Source: Siphonobacter sp. BAB-5405 | Lineage (GTDB): Bacteria; Bacteroidota; Bacteroidia; Cytophagales; Spirosomataceae | DNA length: 64,000 nucleotides | NCBI RefSeq assembly: GCF_002872335.1 | Contig: NZ_NJAG01000013.1 | Location: 89,341-153,340, forward strand | Direction: 5' to 3' | Part shown: one piece after another, positions 37,079 to 45,692 of the stretch | Position numbering within the stretch: position 1 is the stretch's first letter | How the letters are laid out: every line of letters begins with the position of its first letter | Notes under the pieces: generated by a model | The model's input: only the letters and a program-made list of their open reading frames with translations | Databases searched by the model: none | Told to the model about the DNA's origin: nothing | Translations under genes and position numbers: made by a program

Positions 37079-38062
37079 ATGAAAAAAGGATTTATCGCGG
37101 GTTTGATCCTGCTGAGTAGCAGCCTTTTCGCTCAGGAAAAACCGAGCACCCAAACCTACCGTACCACCTTCGCGGGGAAGAAAGTCGTACTCCGGATTGA
37201 ACATGCCAACGTAACGATCCAGGGAACGGATGGTAACGAAATCCTAGTTGAAGCTCAGGGCATTACGCCGCCGCCCAAAGAAGCCGAAGGCCTGCGACCC
37301 GTCGGAGGCGGCGGTACAGATAATACGGGAATAAATCTTTCGGCTCGTACGGAAGGCGATGTGCTCAATCTCACCACCAGTATCCGGCAGGATGGCATCA
37401 GTTATGTCATTCGGTTGCCACGCCGTCTGAATGTAAACTGGCAATCCAATAACCGGTACGGCTTCGATGATTCAGAACTATCCATCAACGGAATGCAGGG
37501 CGAAATTGAAGTTCGTACGGCTTCCACCGCGATTAATCTGAAAGACATTTCAGGGCCGGTCATTGCGTATTCCTCGATGGGCAAAATCAACGCTCAGTTC
37601 AGTAAGGTGAATCAGAGCAAACCCATTTCCTTATATTCAGGCCACGAGTCCATTGATATCAGTCTTCCCGCAGATACGAAAGCTCAGGTAGCTTTATTAA
37701 CGTCGATGGGTAATGCGTTTACCGATTTTGACATCAAGCCGCTACCAGATTCGCTAGTGAAACGTTCTAAAACCGCCCGAGCCGTTGCCGGCATCGGGGT
37801 TAAGGGATCGGCCATTAATATTCGTCGAGAACTAGCCACCGCCGATAAGGCACGCGATTTGGCGGCTAAACAAATAACAGTCGCTGACGGGGAGATCATT
37901 TCTGAAGCTACCACCATCAATGACCTTGTTGAGTCTGGAAACGCTGCTGTATTTTTTCCTTCGCCGGGATCTTCGGGTACCCAAGGAGTCATCAATGCTC
38001 CCGGCGTTTCCATTACCGTCCATTCCTCCATGGGAAATATCTATTTGCGGAAACGCAAGTAA
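37079..38062 (+). CDS. DUF4097 beta-strand repeat protein, secreted
   Basis: 327 aa with signal peptide MKKGFIAGLILLSSSLFAQ. The mature chain is a beta-rich DUF4097-like solenoid (VVLRIEHANVTIQGTDGNEI, GEIEVRTASTAINLKDISGP, GKINAQFSKVNQSKPISLYS). DUF4097 proteins often accompany ECF sigma/anti-sigma pairs; the reaction is unknown. Third gene of the operon, 4 nt after the anti-sigma-like gene. Confidence 0.85.
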   Translation: MKKGFIAGLILLSSSLFAQEKPSTQTYRTTFAGKKVVLRIEHANVTIQGTDGNEILVEAQGITPPPKEAEGLRPVGGGGTDNTGINLSARTEGDVLNLTTSIRQDGISYVIRLPRRLNVNWQSNNRYGFDDSELSINGMQGEIEVRTASTAINLKDISGPVIAYSSMGKINAQFSKVNQSKPISLYSGHESIDISLPADTKAQVALLTSMGNAFTDFDIKPLPDSLVKRSKTARAVAGIGVKGSAINIRRELATADKARDLAAKQITVADGEIISEATTINDLVESGNAAVFFPSPGSSGTQGVINAPGVSITVHSSMGNIYLRKRK

Positions 38063-38070
38063 TCGATACC

Positions 38071-38099
38071 GAGCTTCTGAGTGCATCACTCAGAAGCTC
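38071..38099. terminator. Hairpin between convergent genes
   Basis: 13-bp perfect arms GAGCTTCTGAGTG / CACTCAGAAGCTC with a 3-nt loop, overlapping the stop codon of the FMN reductase gene. A long T-tract is missing, so termination is likely but not certain. Confidence 0.6.
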
Positions 38100-38614
38100 A
38101 CCAGTGTTTCTACCTGCTGACGAATTAGGGTCTTGATAAACTCGTCCTGAATTTCGCCTTCCACCCAGTTCTTTTTCAGGAACGGAATCTTCACCCGCAA
38201 CCCCAGTACCGTTGCGTTCATAAAGCTCATAATATCCGTTAGGTGACTCATTCCCAGCGGATTGCCACTTCCCCCGTCCGAAATTCCCACCAGAGCCACC
38301 ATCTTGCCGCTCAGTTTGCTGGGATAATGGAATCCATCCAGAAACGCTTTCAGTACGCCCGGAAAAGACCCGTTGTATTCGGGGACGATAAAAATCAGCT
38401 TACTCGCGTTTTCAACCGAATCCCGAATGGCATTGAAGGCATCGTGCTTGCCAAAGTTGGCGTACAGAGCCGAGTAGATAAAGTCAATGGGCAAATCCGC
38501 CAGATCCACAATACGGGCTTCGGCTCCCACTTGCTGAATCTGCTGCCGGTAGTACTCCGCAATCTGACGACTACGAGAATTTTTCTGATTCGTTGAAGAA
38601 ACGATGGTGATCAT
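38090..38614 (-). CDS. NADPH-dependent FMN reductase family protein
   Basis: 174 aa from the ATG at 38614 (MITIVSSTNQKNSRSRQIAE); the frame upstream lacks family sequence. Flavodoxin-like fold: phosphate loop SSTNQKNSRS, the flavin segment FIVPEYNGSFPGVLKAFLDG and GISDGGSGNPLGMSHL. It probably reduces FMN, quinones or azo dyes with NAD(P)H. Convergent with DUF4097. Confidence 0.88.
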   Translation of the reverse strand: MITIVSSTNQKNSRSRQIAEYYRQQIQQVGAEARIVDLADLPIDFIYSALYANFGKHDAFNAIRDSVENASKLIFIVPEYNGSFPGVLKAFLDGFHYPSKLSGKMVALVGISDGGSGNPLGMSHLTDIMSFMNATVLGLRVKIPFLKKNWVEGEIQDEFIKTLIRQQVETLVSF

Positions 38615-38722
38615 GAGTAATTTGTCTTTTCTTAGGTACCCTTTTGCCAGCGTAGCTAGATTGCTGCAAGGTAAAAGGTTTCTCAACTTTTGAAGCGATT
38701 GCCGTTTATTTCCATTGCCCGT

Positions 38723-39424
38723 ATGGACCAACCTTCCATCCTCAGCCTGTTTGAATCGCAGGCCAATCCAGAACGAGCGGCCTTTGTCGCCCGTTACTTT
38801 AAAACGGGTCCGGGGCAATACGGTGAAAACGATCTGTTCCTCGGGCTTTCTGTGGGACAAACCCGGGCCATCGCCAAACAGTTTCGTACCCTGCCCCAGA
38901 AAGACGTTTTGAGTTTATTACAGAATCCCTATCACGAGCATCGGGCGGCGGCTCTGTTTATCTGGGTTGATCAGTTTAAGAAGGGTGATCCGCTCCAAAG
39001 GATGGAAATTTTTGAAAGCTATGTAGCCCATCGGCAGTACGTGAATAACTGGGATCTGGTAGACGTTTCCGCCCGTGACATCGTTGGAGCTTTTCTGTAC
39101 GATCAGGATCGGAGTCTTTTGTACGACTATGCTCAGTCTAATCACCTCTGGAGCGTCCGTATTGCAGTCATTGCCACACTGTATTTCATTAAAAGGAAAG
39201 AGTATACCGATACGCTGGCTCTGTGTATCCTACTCCTTTCCCATCCGCACGACCTGATTCACAAAGCCTGCGGCTGGATGCTCCGGGAAGTAGGCGAACA
39301 GGATCGGGAAGTTTTAAAAGAATTTCTCAACGAACACACCCTACAGATGCCCCGTACCATGCTTCGCTACGCCATCGAAAAATTACCGGAATCCGAGCGA
39401 CAGTATTATTTAAAGTTGAAGTAA
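38723..39424 (+). CDS. AlkD-like DNA alkylation repair protein
   Basis: 233 aa from the ATG at 38723 (MDQPSILSLFESQANPERAA); an upstream TTG adds 11 unsupported residues. All-helical HEAT-like fold with family blocks RAAALFIWVDQFKKGDPLQR, NNWDLVDVSARDIVGAFLYD, LWSVRIAVIATLYFIKRKEY, HKACGWMLREVGEQDR and MPRTMLRYAIEKLP. AlkD enzymes excise positively charged alkylated bases. Its stop overlaps the start of the Crp gene (TAATG), so the two are coupled. Confidence 0.9.
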   Translation: MDQPSILSLFESQANPERAAFVARYFKTGPGQYGENDLFLGLSVGQTRAIAKQFRTLPQKDVLSLLQNPYHEHRAAALFIWVDQFKKGDPLQRMEIFESYVAHRQYVNNWDLVDVSARDIVGAFLYDQDRSLLYDYAQSNHLWSVRIAVIATLYFIKRKEYTDTLALCILLLSHPHDLIHKACGWMLREVGEQDREVLKEFLNEHTLQMPRTMLRYAIEKLPESERQYYLKLK

Positions 39425-39993
39425 TGCAGGAAGTATTAAGAGCACATCTGGAGCAAATCATACCGTTGACGGACGAAGAATTCACCTTCATCGCATCGCA
39501 CTTTATTCTCAAAAAATATAAGAAGCATCAGTTTCTCATTCAGGAAGGCATGCTCGTCAAGTACGTCTATTTTGTCGTTTCCGGACTTTTAAAACTGGTA
39601 CACACCGACGATACGGGCAAACAGCAGATTATTTCCTTTGCTATGGAAGACTGGTGGGAAAGCGATTATCAGGCTTTTTATACGCAAACCGAAGCTACCT
39701 TTTCACTGGACTGTGTCGAAGATAGCGTCGTGCTTGGTCTTTCGCTGGAAAGCTATCAGACCCTTTGCGAGCGTCTACCCAAAATGGAGCATTTTTTCCT
39801 TCAGAAAGCGAACCGGGGGTACATGGCTTTGCAGCGACGTTTGTTATCACTGATGACTAGCCAGGCCAAAGAGCGGTACGAGCAGCTCCTCCAACAATAC
39901 CCTACGCTGGTTCAGCGGGTTCCTAAAACCTTGCTGGCTTCTTACCTGGGCGTTTCCCGCGAAACGCTGAGTCGACTTTCTTTCGGCGTGTGA
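39424..39993 (+). CDS. Crp/Fnr family transcriptional regulator
   Basis: 189 aa, starting inside TAATG at the end of the repair gene. A cyclic-nucleotide-binding-like domain covers residues 20-120 (HFILKKYKKHQFLIQEGMLV, YVYFVVSGLLKLVHTDDTG), and a short C-terminal helix-turn-helix includes LLASYLGVSRETLSRLS. No Fe-S Cys cluster is present. Similar regulators in Bacteroidota are often local; here it precedes a RidA gene, a possible target. Confidence 0.88.
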   Translation: MQEVLRAHLEQIIPLTDEEFTFIASHFILKKYKKHQFLIQEGMLVKYVYFVVSGLLKLVHTDDTGKQQIISFAMEDWWESDYQAFYTQTEATFSLDCVEDSVVLGLSLESYQTLCERLPKMEHFFLQKANRGYMALQRRLLSLMTSQAKERYEQLLQQYPTLVQRVPKTLLASYLGVSRETLSRLSFGV

Positions 39994-40083
39994 TCTACAT
40001 CACTCGAAAGCTGTGCGGTAGCTCACCGTTGGACCGTTCGATTCGCCGGACCTTTGTCCCGTTCATGTAAAGCAGCAAAGCAA

Positions 40084-40473
40084 ATGGAAAAGCGAATCAT
40101 TAACCCCTGGCAATGGCAGGACGCACGGAATTACGTACAGGCCGTAGAAGTAAAAAATGTAACCTCCACCCTCTATTGTGCCGGACAGGCATCCGTATTA
40201 GCCGACGGTACATCGAGTCATGCGGACATGAAAACTCAGTTATTACAAGCCATCGAAAATCTGGAGCTGGTGATTAGTCAGGCGGGTTATACGTGTAAAG
40301 ACATCGTTCGGTTAAACGTCTACACCACTTCTTCGGAAGAGCTTTTCGCTCATTTTGATATTTTTCAGGCATGGATTACCAAACACGGGATCCAACAGGC
40401 CAGTACGTTTTTTGAAGTAAAAACGCTTTTTGAAACGTTATCGGTGGAGCTGGAAGCGACGGCGGTGAAGTAA
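40084..40473 (+). CDS. RidA/YjgF family protein
   Basis: 129 aa from the ATG at 40084; ten extra upstream codons are unlikely. Rid fold with TLYCAGQASVLADGTSSHAD, LLQAIENLELVISQAGYTCK and VRLNVYTTSSEELFAHFD. RidA hydrolyses reactive imines; the catalytic Arg usually near the end of the fold is not obvious here (the tail is TLFETLSVELEATAVK), so it may belong to a sister group without imine deaminase activity. Ends at a strong terminator. Confidence 0.85.
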   Translation: MEKRIINPWQWQDARNYVQAVEVKNVTSTLYCAGQASVLADGTSSHADMKTQLLQAIENLELVISQAGYTCKDIVRLNVYTTSSEELFAHFDIFQAWITKHGIQQASTFFEVKTLFETLSVELEATAVK

Positions 40474-40493
40474 GCGGTATAACCTACTAACGC

Positions 40494-40529
40494 AAAAACG
40501 CTGGCAGAACGAATTCTGCCAGCGTTTTT
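40494..40529. terminator. Bidirectional terminator
   Basis: 16-bp perfect arms AAAAACGCTGGCAGAA / TTCTGCCAGCGTTTTT, loop 4 nt, between convergent ridA and fba. Confidence 0.93.
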
Positions 40530-40562
40530 AATGAAGCTCTCTCGTGAAGTGACCCCAAGTTA

Positions 40563-41648
40563 CTATAAGTACTGATTCACGTTTACGGCGTTCAGATCTT
40601 CGAAGGCGGCTTTCAGACGCGTAACGAAAGCCTTTTCACCTTCACGCAACCATACGCGGGGATCGTAGTATTTCTTGTTGGGAGAATCTTCGCCCGTAGG
40701 GTTACCGATTTGTGATTGCAGGTAGCCTTCTTTCGATTTGTAGAAGCCTAGAACACCATCCCAGTACGCCCACTGCATATCCGTATCGATGTTCATTTTG
40801 ATTGCACCGTAGCTGATGGCTTCGCGGATTTCTTCGCGGGAAGAACCTGAACCACCGTGGAATACGAAGTTTACGGGTTTCTCTGCTTCCAGACTGAATT
40901 TTTCACGGATGTATTTCTGTGAGTTATTCAGGATGACGGGTTGCAGTTTTACGTTACCGGGTTTGTATACGCCGTGCACGTTACCGAACGCCGCAGCTAC
41001 CGTAAAGCGGCTGGAGATCGCGTTCAGTTTTTCGTACGAATACGCTACTTCTTCGGGCTGGGTATACAGACGTGAAGAATCTACGTCGGAGTTATCCACA
41101 CCGTCTTCTTCACCCCCCGTTACGCCTAATTCAATTTCCAGCGTCATGCCCATTTTGGCCATACGCTCGAGGTATTTCGAAGAAATTTCGATGTTTTCTT
41201 CCAGCGACTCTTCTGACAAATCAAGCATGTGGGAAGAGTACAGGGGCTTGCCCGTCTGAGCGAAAAACTTCTCACCAGCTTCCAGTACGCCGTCAATCCA
41301 AGGAAGGATTTTCTTGGCACAGTGGTCCGTGTGCAGTACGACGGGGACACCATAGCGTTCGGCCAGTAAGTGAATATGTTGAGCTCCTGAAATAGCTCCG
41401 GCGATAGCGGCTTGTTCGTTATCGTTTTTCAGGCCTTTTCCTGCGTAAAACTGAGATCCGCCGTGGGAAAACTGAATGATGACGGGAGAATTCAGGTCGC
41501 GTGCTGTTTCCAGTACTGCGTTTACCGTACTGCTGGAAATAACGTTGACAGCCGGAAGAGCAAATTGGTGTTTCTTAGCGAGTTCGAATAACTCCTGAAC
41601 GGCATCTCCTGAAAGAACGCCCGGAGCAATTTGAGTTGCATTGGCCAT
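40563..41648 (-). CDS. fba: Class II fructose-bisphosphate aldolase
   Basis: 361 aa, the longer FbaA type. Splits fructose 1,6-bisphosphate into two triose phosphates. Zinc-binding His in VVLHTDHCAKKILPW, active-site region GVTGGEEDGVDNSDVDSSRL, phosphate loop VFHGGSGSSREEIREAISYG and NIDTDMQWAYWDGV. Starts at 41648 (MANATQIAPGVLSGDA). Divergent from accD across 456 nt. Confidence 0.96.
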   Translation of the reverse strand: MANATQIAPGVLSGDAVQELFELAKKHQFALPAVNVISSSTVNAVLETARDLNSPVIIQFSHGGSQFYAGKGLKNDNEQAAIAGAISGAQHIHLLAERYGVPVVLHTDHCAKKILPWIDGVLEAGEKFFAQTGKPLYSSHMLDLSEESLEENIEISSKYLERMAKMGMTLEIELGVTGGEEDGVDNSDVDSSRLYTQPEEVAYSYEKLNAISSRFTVAAAFGNVHGVYKPGNVKLQPVILNNSQKYIREKFSLEAEKPVNFVFHGGSGSSREEIREAISYGAIKMNIDTDMQWAYWDGVLGFYKSKEGYLQSQIGNPTGEDSPNKKYYDPRVWLREGEKAFVTRLKAAFEDLNAVNVNQYL

Positions 41649-41998
41649 ACTAAGCGTTGAAATGTGATGATTATGAACTAAATTTTTTACTCGTATCGAA
41701 AGAAGTTCGTCGTTTTGAAACGGTGTATCCCGTTGAAACCAACCCTACGAGGTTCGTTGTACGAGAACTTCAAGTTGATGAAGAAGAAGCATCTCACCAG
41801 AATCTTTCCGGCCTGACCGGAAGGCAGCTGGCAATCAGCGGCTACAAACTTAGGCATTTTTCCTTCATCCGTCGTACTTCCATTTAAATAAGGTACAGAA
41901 TCACTTTTTCGTTTCCAATCGGGGCCTGAAAAATCCAAAAAATCATAAAAAATGCATTAAAGCCGCCTCGAAAAGTACAAAAACTAACCAATAGCTAG

Positions 41999-42027
41999 TT
42001 TGCAAACCTAGGAATGGCCTATCTTTG
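41999..42027 (+). promoter_or_regulatory. Bacteroidetes-type promoter for accD
   Basis: TTTG at 41999-42002 and TATCTTTG at 42020-42027 with 17 nt between them; a good -33/-7 pair about 78 nt before the start. Confidence 0.55.
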
Positions 42028-42048
42028 ATGTCCCAAATCAAGCTTTAG

Positions 42049-42087
42049 GTTTAGTGCCCGTCTGTTAGGGCGGCCTAAGCACTAAAC
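42049..42087 (+). promoter_or_regulatory. Leader stem-loop before accD
   Basis: GTTTAGTGC (42049-42057) pairs exactly with GCACTAAAC (42079-42087); inside it GCCC can pair with GGGC. It ends 17 nt before the start codon, so it sits in the transcript leader. Confidence 0.5.
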
Positions 42088-42104
42088 TTCAAAAACTCTA
42101 ACAC

Positions 42105-42959
42105 ATGTCTTGGTTCACCCGGAAAGACAAGGGTATTCAAACCCCCACTGAAGCCAAGCGGGAAGCTCCCGACGGGCTTTGGTACAAGTGCCCTCAGTGC
42201 GGGAACATCATGCATACCCGCGAGCACAAGCTGCAGGCTTATACCTGCTCGAAATGCAATTACCACGAAAAAGTCGGTTCGCAGGAATACTTTGAACTGC
42301 TCTTCGACGATACCCTTTATACCGAACTTGATCCGACGATGACGTCGGACGATCCGCTCCACTTCAAAGATACCAAAGCTTATCCCGACCGGATCAAGGC
42401 TACCGAACGTAAAACGGGGCTGAAAGATGCCGTTCGTACGGGTTATGGCAAAGTACACGGCATCGATATGGTGGTGGCGTGTATGGACTTTAACTTCATC
42501 GGCGGTTCGATGGGTTCGGTCGTGGGTGAAAAAATCGCCCGGGCGATGGATTACTCCCTGAAAAACCGGATTCCCCTCCTGATGATCTCCAAATCAGGGG
42601 GTGCCCGGATGATGGAAGCAGGATTCTCGCTCATGCAAATGGCGAAAACGTCGGCGAAAATCGCTTTGCTCGATCAGGCCAAAATTCCCTACATCTCGCT
42701 TTTGACCGATCCTACCACGGGTGGTGTAACGGCTTCGTTTGCCATGCTGGGTGATTTCAACATCTCCGAACCCGGAGCTCTCATCGGCTTTGCGGGTCCC
42801 CGCGTCATTCGCGAAACCATCGGTAAAGATCTGCCTAAAGGCTTCCAGAGTGCCGAATTTGTGCAGGAACACGGCTTCCTCGACTTCATTGTGGATCGCA
42901 AGGATTTGAAAGATCGGCTGGCGAAATTGCTGGAAATCATCTGGGTCAAGCCTGCGTAA
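42105..42959 (+). CDS. accD: Acetyl-CoA carboxylase carboxyltransferase subunit beta
   Basis: 284 aa. First committed step of fatty acid synthesis: transfers carboxyl from biotin to acetyl-CoA with AccA. N-terminal zinc ribbon Cys29, Cys32, Cys48, Cys51 (CPQC ... CSKC); the carboxyltransferase domain has [54 protein letters not shown] and [17 protein letters not shown]. Full length. Strong terminator follows. Confidence 0.96.
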   Translation: MSWFTRKDKGIQTPTEAKREAPDGLWYKCPQCGNIMHTREHKLQAYTCSKCNYHEKVGSQEYFELLFDDTLYTELDPTMTSDDPLHFKDTKAYPDRIKATERKTGLKDAVRTGYGKVHGIDMVVACMDFNFIGGSMGSVVGEKIARAMDYSLKNRIPLLMISKSGGARMMEAGFSLMQMAKTSAKIALLDQAKIPYISLLTDPTTGGVTASFAMLGDFNISEPGALIGFAGPRVIRETIGKDLPKGFQSAEFVQEHGFLDFIVDRKDLKDRLAKLLEIIWVKPA

Positions 42960-42975
42960 AACCCTGTTTCAGTAT

Positions 42976-43007
42976 AAAAAGCCTGGGTCCCACGACTCAG
43001 GCTTTTT
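42976..43007 (+). terminator. Terminator after accD
   Basis: Arms AAAAAGCCTG / CAGGCTTTTT plus T-tract. Confidence 0.9.
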
Positions 43008-43071
43008 TCGTGTCCGTTCGGACCGTTTGTTCTTAGTATCTTTATCGCAACCATTTTAACTTCTTCACTGT

Positions 43072-45636
43072 ATGCGTGGTCGCTTGTCGCTGGCTTTTCT
43101 ATGGCTCTGTACCTTATTCTTTGTCGGTTGTAAATCTTCGGAAAAAGCATCGGAGGGTTCTTCGGTAGCGATTTCCTGGAAATTGATTTCCAACTTCACC
43201 GATACTCCCTCCGGCTTTAAAGCCCGTTTTGTCTTCAAAAATAATGGTAGTGAAACGTTGGGTAACAAGGGCTGGACGCTGTACTTCAACATGTCTCCCC
43301 GCCCGATTCTGGCTTCCAAAACACCGTCTCCGGCTACCGTCGAACACATCAACGGCGATTGGTACAAGCTCACCCCCAACGAAAGTTTTGAGCTGAAACC
43401 CGGTGCCAGTCTGGAAATTCCCTACGAAGCTTCGGTCGCCATCATCAAGGAAACGGATGCTCCGATGGGTCTGTACTTTGTGCATACGGATGGGAAAGAA
43501 GAGAAAATCGAGGAAGTAGCCGACTATACAGTCGAACCATTCACGGAAAAAGAACAAATCCTACGCGGTTCCAACGATCAGGTTCCTTTGCCTACGGCGG
43601 CCTATCAGTATCAGCAAAATGCGGGACTAAGTCTGGTTTCGCCGGAACAACTGCCGGTCCTGATTCCGTCTCCGGTGAAGGTTACGAAAACGGCGGGTTC
43701 CGTTAGCCTGACGAAAGAATGGCCCATTTATTACGCGAAAGGGCTGGCCAATGAAGCTACGTTTCTGGCCCAACAACTCCAGGTACTGACGGGCACCTCA
43801 TTTACTACGAAAGAAGGTACGAGTACGGAACAACGCATTCAACTGAGTACGGGCTCGGTAGCCGTAAATGGTGTTACGAGCGAAGCCTATCAATTGAACG
43901 TAGCTGCTAACGGTATCCAGATCGTGGGTAGTGATGCCGCCGGGGTTTTCTACGGCGTAGAAAGTTTACTGGCTTTGGCTCCGGTTGCCGCGTACCAGAA
44001 AGCGACCGCTCCTCTGGCCCTGCCGCAGGTACAGATCGAGGACGCACCCCGCTTCAAATTCCGGAGTATGCACTTCGACGTTTGCCGAAATTTCCAGACG
44101 AAAGAAACGGTCAAACGTGTGCTGGATTTACTGGCTTTCTACAAAATCAATCACCTGCTGTTTTACCTGACGGAAGACGAAGCCTGGCGGCTGGAAATTA
44201 AGAGTCTTCCCGAATTGACCGAAGTAGGTTCGCATCGCCAACATACGGCGGGTATGCAAACGGCAGCCCTGCACCCGGCGTACGGCTCCGGTCCCCACGC
44301 CGATGCCAAGGGTAAATACGGCAGTGGCTACTACACCCGTCAGGACTTCATTGATATTCTGAAATACGCTCAGGAACGACACATTCAGATTATCCCGGAA
44401 ATCGGATTTCCCGGTCACTCGCGGGCGGCTATCAAATCCATGGAGGCTCGGTACGAACGCTTCATGAAAGAAGGCAAAACGAAAGAAGCCGAAGAATTCC
44501 GACTGATCGATCCCGAGGATAAATCGGTTTATAGCTCGGCTCAAGCCTTCAAAGACAACGTGATCTGCGTCGCCCGCGAATCAGCGTATCATTTCTTTGA
44601 AACGGTAATTGCTGACGTAGCGAAGATGTACGACGAAGCGGGATTGAAACTGACCGTACTCCACGTCGGTGGCGACGAGGTCCCGCAGGGCGTCTGGACG
44701 AAATCACCAATGGTGGACGAGTTGCTGAAGAAACATCCCGAAATCAAAGGCCCCCGCTATTTACAGAGTTATTTCTTCGGACAAATGCTCCATCGCCTGA
44801 AAAAATATAATCTGGAAATTCATGGTTGGGAGGAAGTAGCCCTGAATGTAGATGCCTCGGGTCAGTACGTAGCCAATCCGGATTTTGTGGGCAAACGCGT
44901 TGTTCCGTACATCTGGAATAACGTATTCGATGTGGATCTGGGATATCGCATGGCCAATGCAGGTTATCCGGTGGTGCTGTGTAATGTGACGAACCTGTAC
45001 ATGGATCTGGCTTACAATAATGATCCGAAAGAACCCGGTTTGTACTGGGGCGGCTTTGTCGGTCCGAAAAACGCCTGGACCTTTGCTCCCTACGATTTCG
45101 CCAAGACTACCTATACCAATTCACTGGGCAAACCGCTGGATTTTACGGGCAAGCAGAAACTCAAAAATCGTCAGAACATTCTGGGCCTAGAAGCTCAGTT
45201 GTGGAGTGAAACCGTAAAAGGTCGCGACATGATGGAGTATTATGTGCTACCGAAACTGATCGGTTTTGCGGAAAGTGCCTGGGCAGCCGAGCGTCCCTGG
45301 GAAACAATCGAAAACCGGGATCAACGCGAGAAGTCCATGCAAACGGGCTGGAATGTGTTTGCCAATACGCTGGCCCAACGCGAACTCCCCCGCCTGAGTT
45401 ACTGGAATAATGGCTATAACTATCGCATCCCAACGCCCGGAGCAGTTCTGGAAAACGGTACGCTCCAAGCCAATGCCGAGTATCCCGGCCTCCAGATTCG
45501 GTATACAACAGACGGCTCCGAACCTGGACCGCAGTCTACGCTGTACCAATCACCCGTGCCGGTACAGGGAACGGTGAAACTAAAATGCTTCGATTCGGCG
45601 GGTAAATCTAGCCGTATGGTTACCGTGGGTAAGTAA
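43072..45636 (+). CDS. Beta-N-acetylhexosaminidase lipoprotein (GH20)
   Basis: 854 aa. Signal peptide ends in FFVGC, a lipobox with Cys20. Next come an N-terminal carbohydrate-binding-like domain (SWKLISNFTDTPSGFKARFV, about 35-155), the GH20 small domain (about 195-325), and the catalytic barrel beginning near FKFRSMHFDVCRNFQTKETV. The catalytic Asp535-Glu536 pair lies in VLHVGGDEVPQGVW; LEAQLWSETVKGRDMMEY and SAWAAERPW close the barrel. A chitobiase-like C-terminal domain ends it. It probably removes GlcNAc or GalNAc from chitin oligomers, peptidoglycan fragments or glycans at the cell surface or in the periplasm. Confidence 0.93.
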   Translation: MRGRLSLAFLWLCTLFFVGCKSSEKASEGSSVAISWKLISNFTDTPSGFKARFVFKNNGSETLGNKGWTLYFNMSPRPILASKTPSPATVEHINGDWYKLTPNESFELKPGASLEIPYEASVAIIKETDAPMGLYFVHTDGKEEKIEEVADYTVEPFTEKEQILRGSNDQVPLPTAAYQYQQNAGLSLVSPEQLPVLIPSPVKVTKTAGSVSLTKEWPIYYAKGLANEATFLAQQLQVLTGTSFTTKEGTSTEQRIQLSTGSVAVNGVTSEAYQLNVAANGIQIVGSDAAGVFYGVESLLALAPVAAYQKATAPLALPQVQIEDAPRFKFRSMHFDVCRNFQTKETVKRVLDLLAFYKINHLLFYLTEDEAWRLEIKSLPELTEVGSHRQHTAGMQTAALHPAYGSGPHADAKGKYGSGYYTRQDFIDILKYAQERHIQIIPEIGFPGHSRAAIKSMEARYERFMKEGKTKEAEEFRLIDPEDKSVYSSAQAFKDNVICVARESAYHFFETVIADVAKMYDEAGLKLTVLHVGGDEVPQGVWTKSPMVDELLKKHPEIKGPRYLQSYFFGQMLHRLKKYNLEIHGWEEVALNVDASGQYVANPDFVGKRVVPYIWNNVFDVDLGYRMANAGYPVVLCNVTNLYMDLAYNNDPKEPGLYWGGFVGPKNAWTFAPYDFAKTTYTNSLGKPLDFTGKQKLKNRQNILGLEAQLWSETVKGRDMMEYYVLPKLIGFAESAWAAERPWETIENRDQREKSMQTGWNVFANTLAQRELPRLSYWNNGYNYRIPTPGAVLENGTLQANAEYPGLQIRYTTDGSEPGPQSTLYQSPVPVQGTVKLKCFDSAGKSSRMVTVGK

Positions 45637-45653
45637 GCCTAGCTGTAAACGAA

Positions 45654-45689
45654 AAAAGGCAGTCAGGGTCTACGCTCTGACTGCCTTTT
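45654..45689. terminator. Bidirectional terminator
   Basis: Arms AAAAGGCAGTCAG / CTGACTGCCTTTT with a 10-nt loop between convergent GH20 and T9SS-cargo genes. Confidence 0.92.
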
Positions 45690-45692
45690 CAT

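Larger units (their letters stand above)
41649..42104. other. Divergent promoter region between fba and accD
   Basis: 456 nt without a convincing gene (a 76-codon frame at 41657 reads into the fba promoter and has no family look). It contains a small hairpin around 41806-41822 (TTCCGG / CCGGAA), the accD promoter at 41999-42027 and the leader stem-loop at 42049-42087. Confidence 0.6.

Noticed and set aside
41657-41887. 76-codon plus-strand frame before accD
   Set aside because: Lies in the divergent promoter region, starts next to the fba start and has no family-like sequence.
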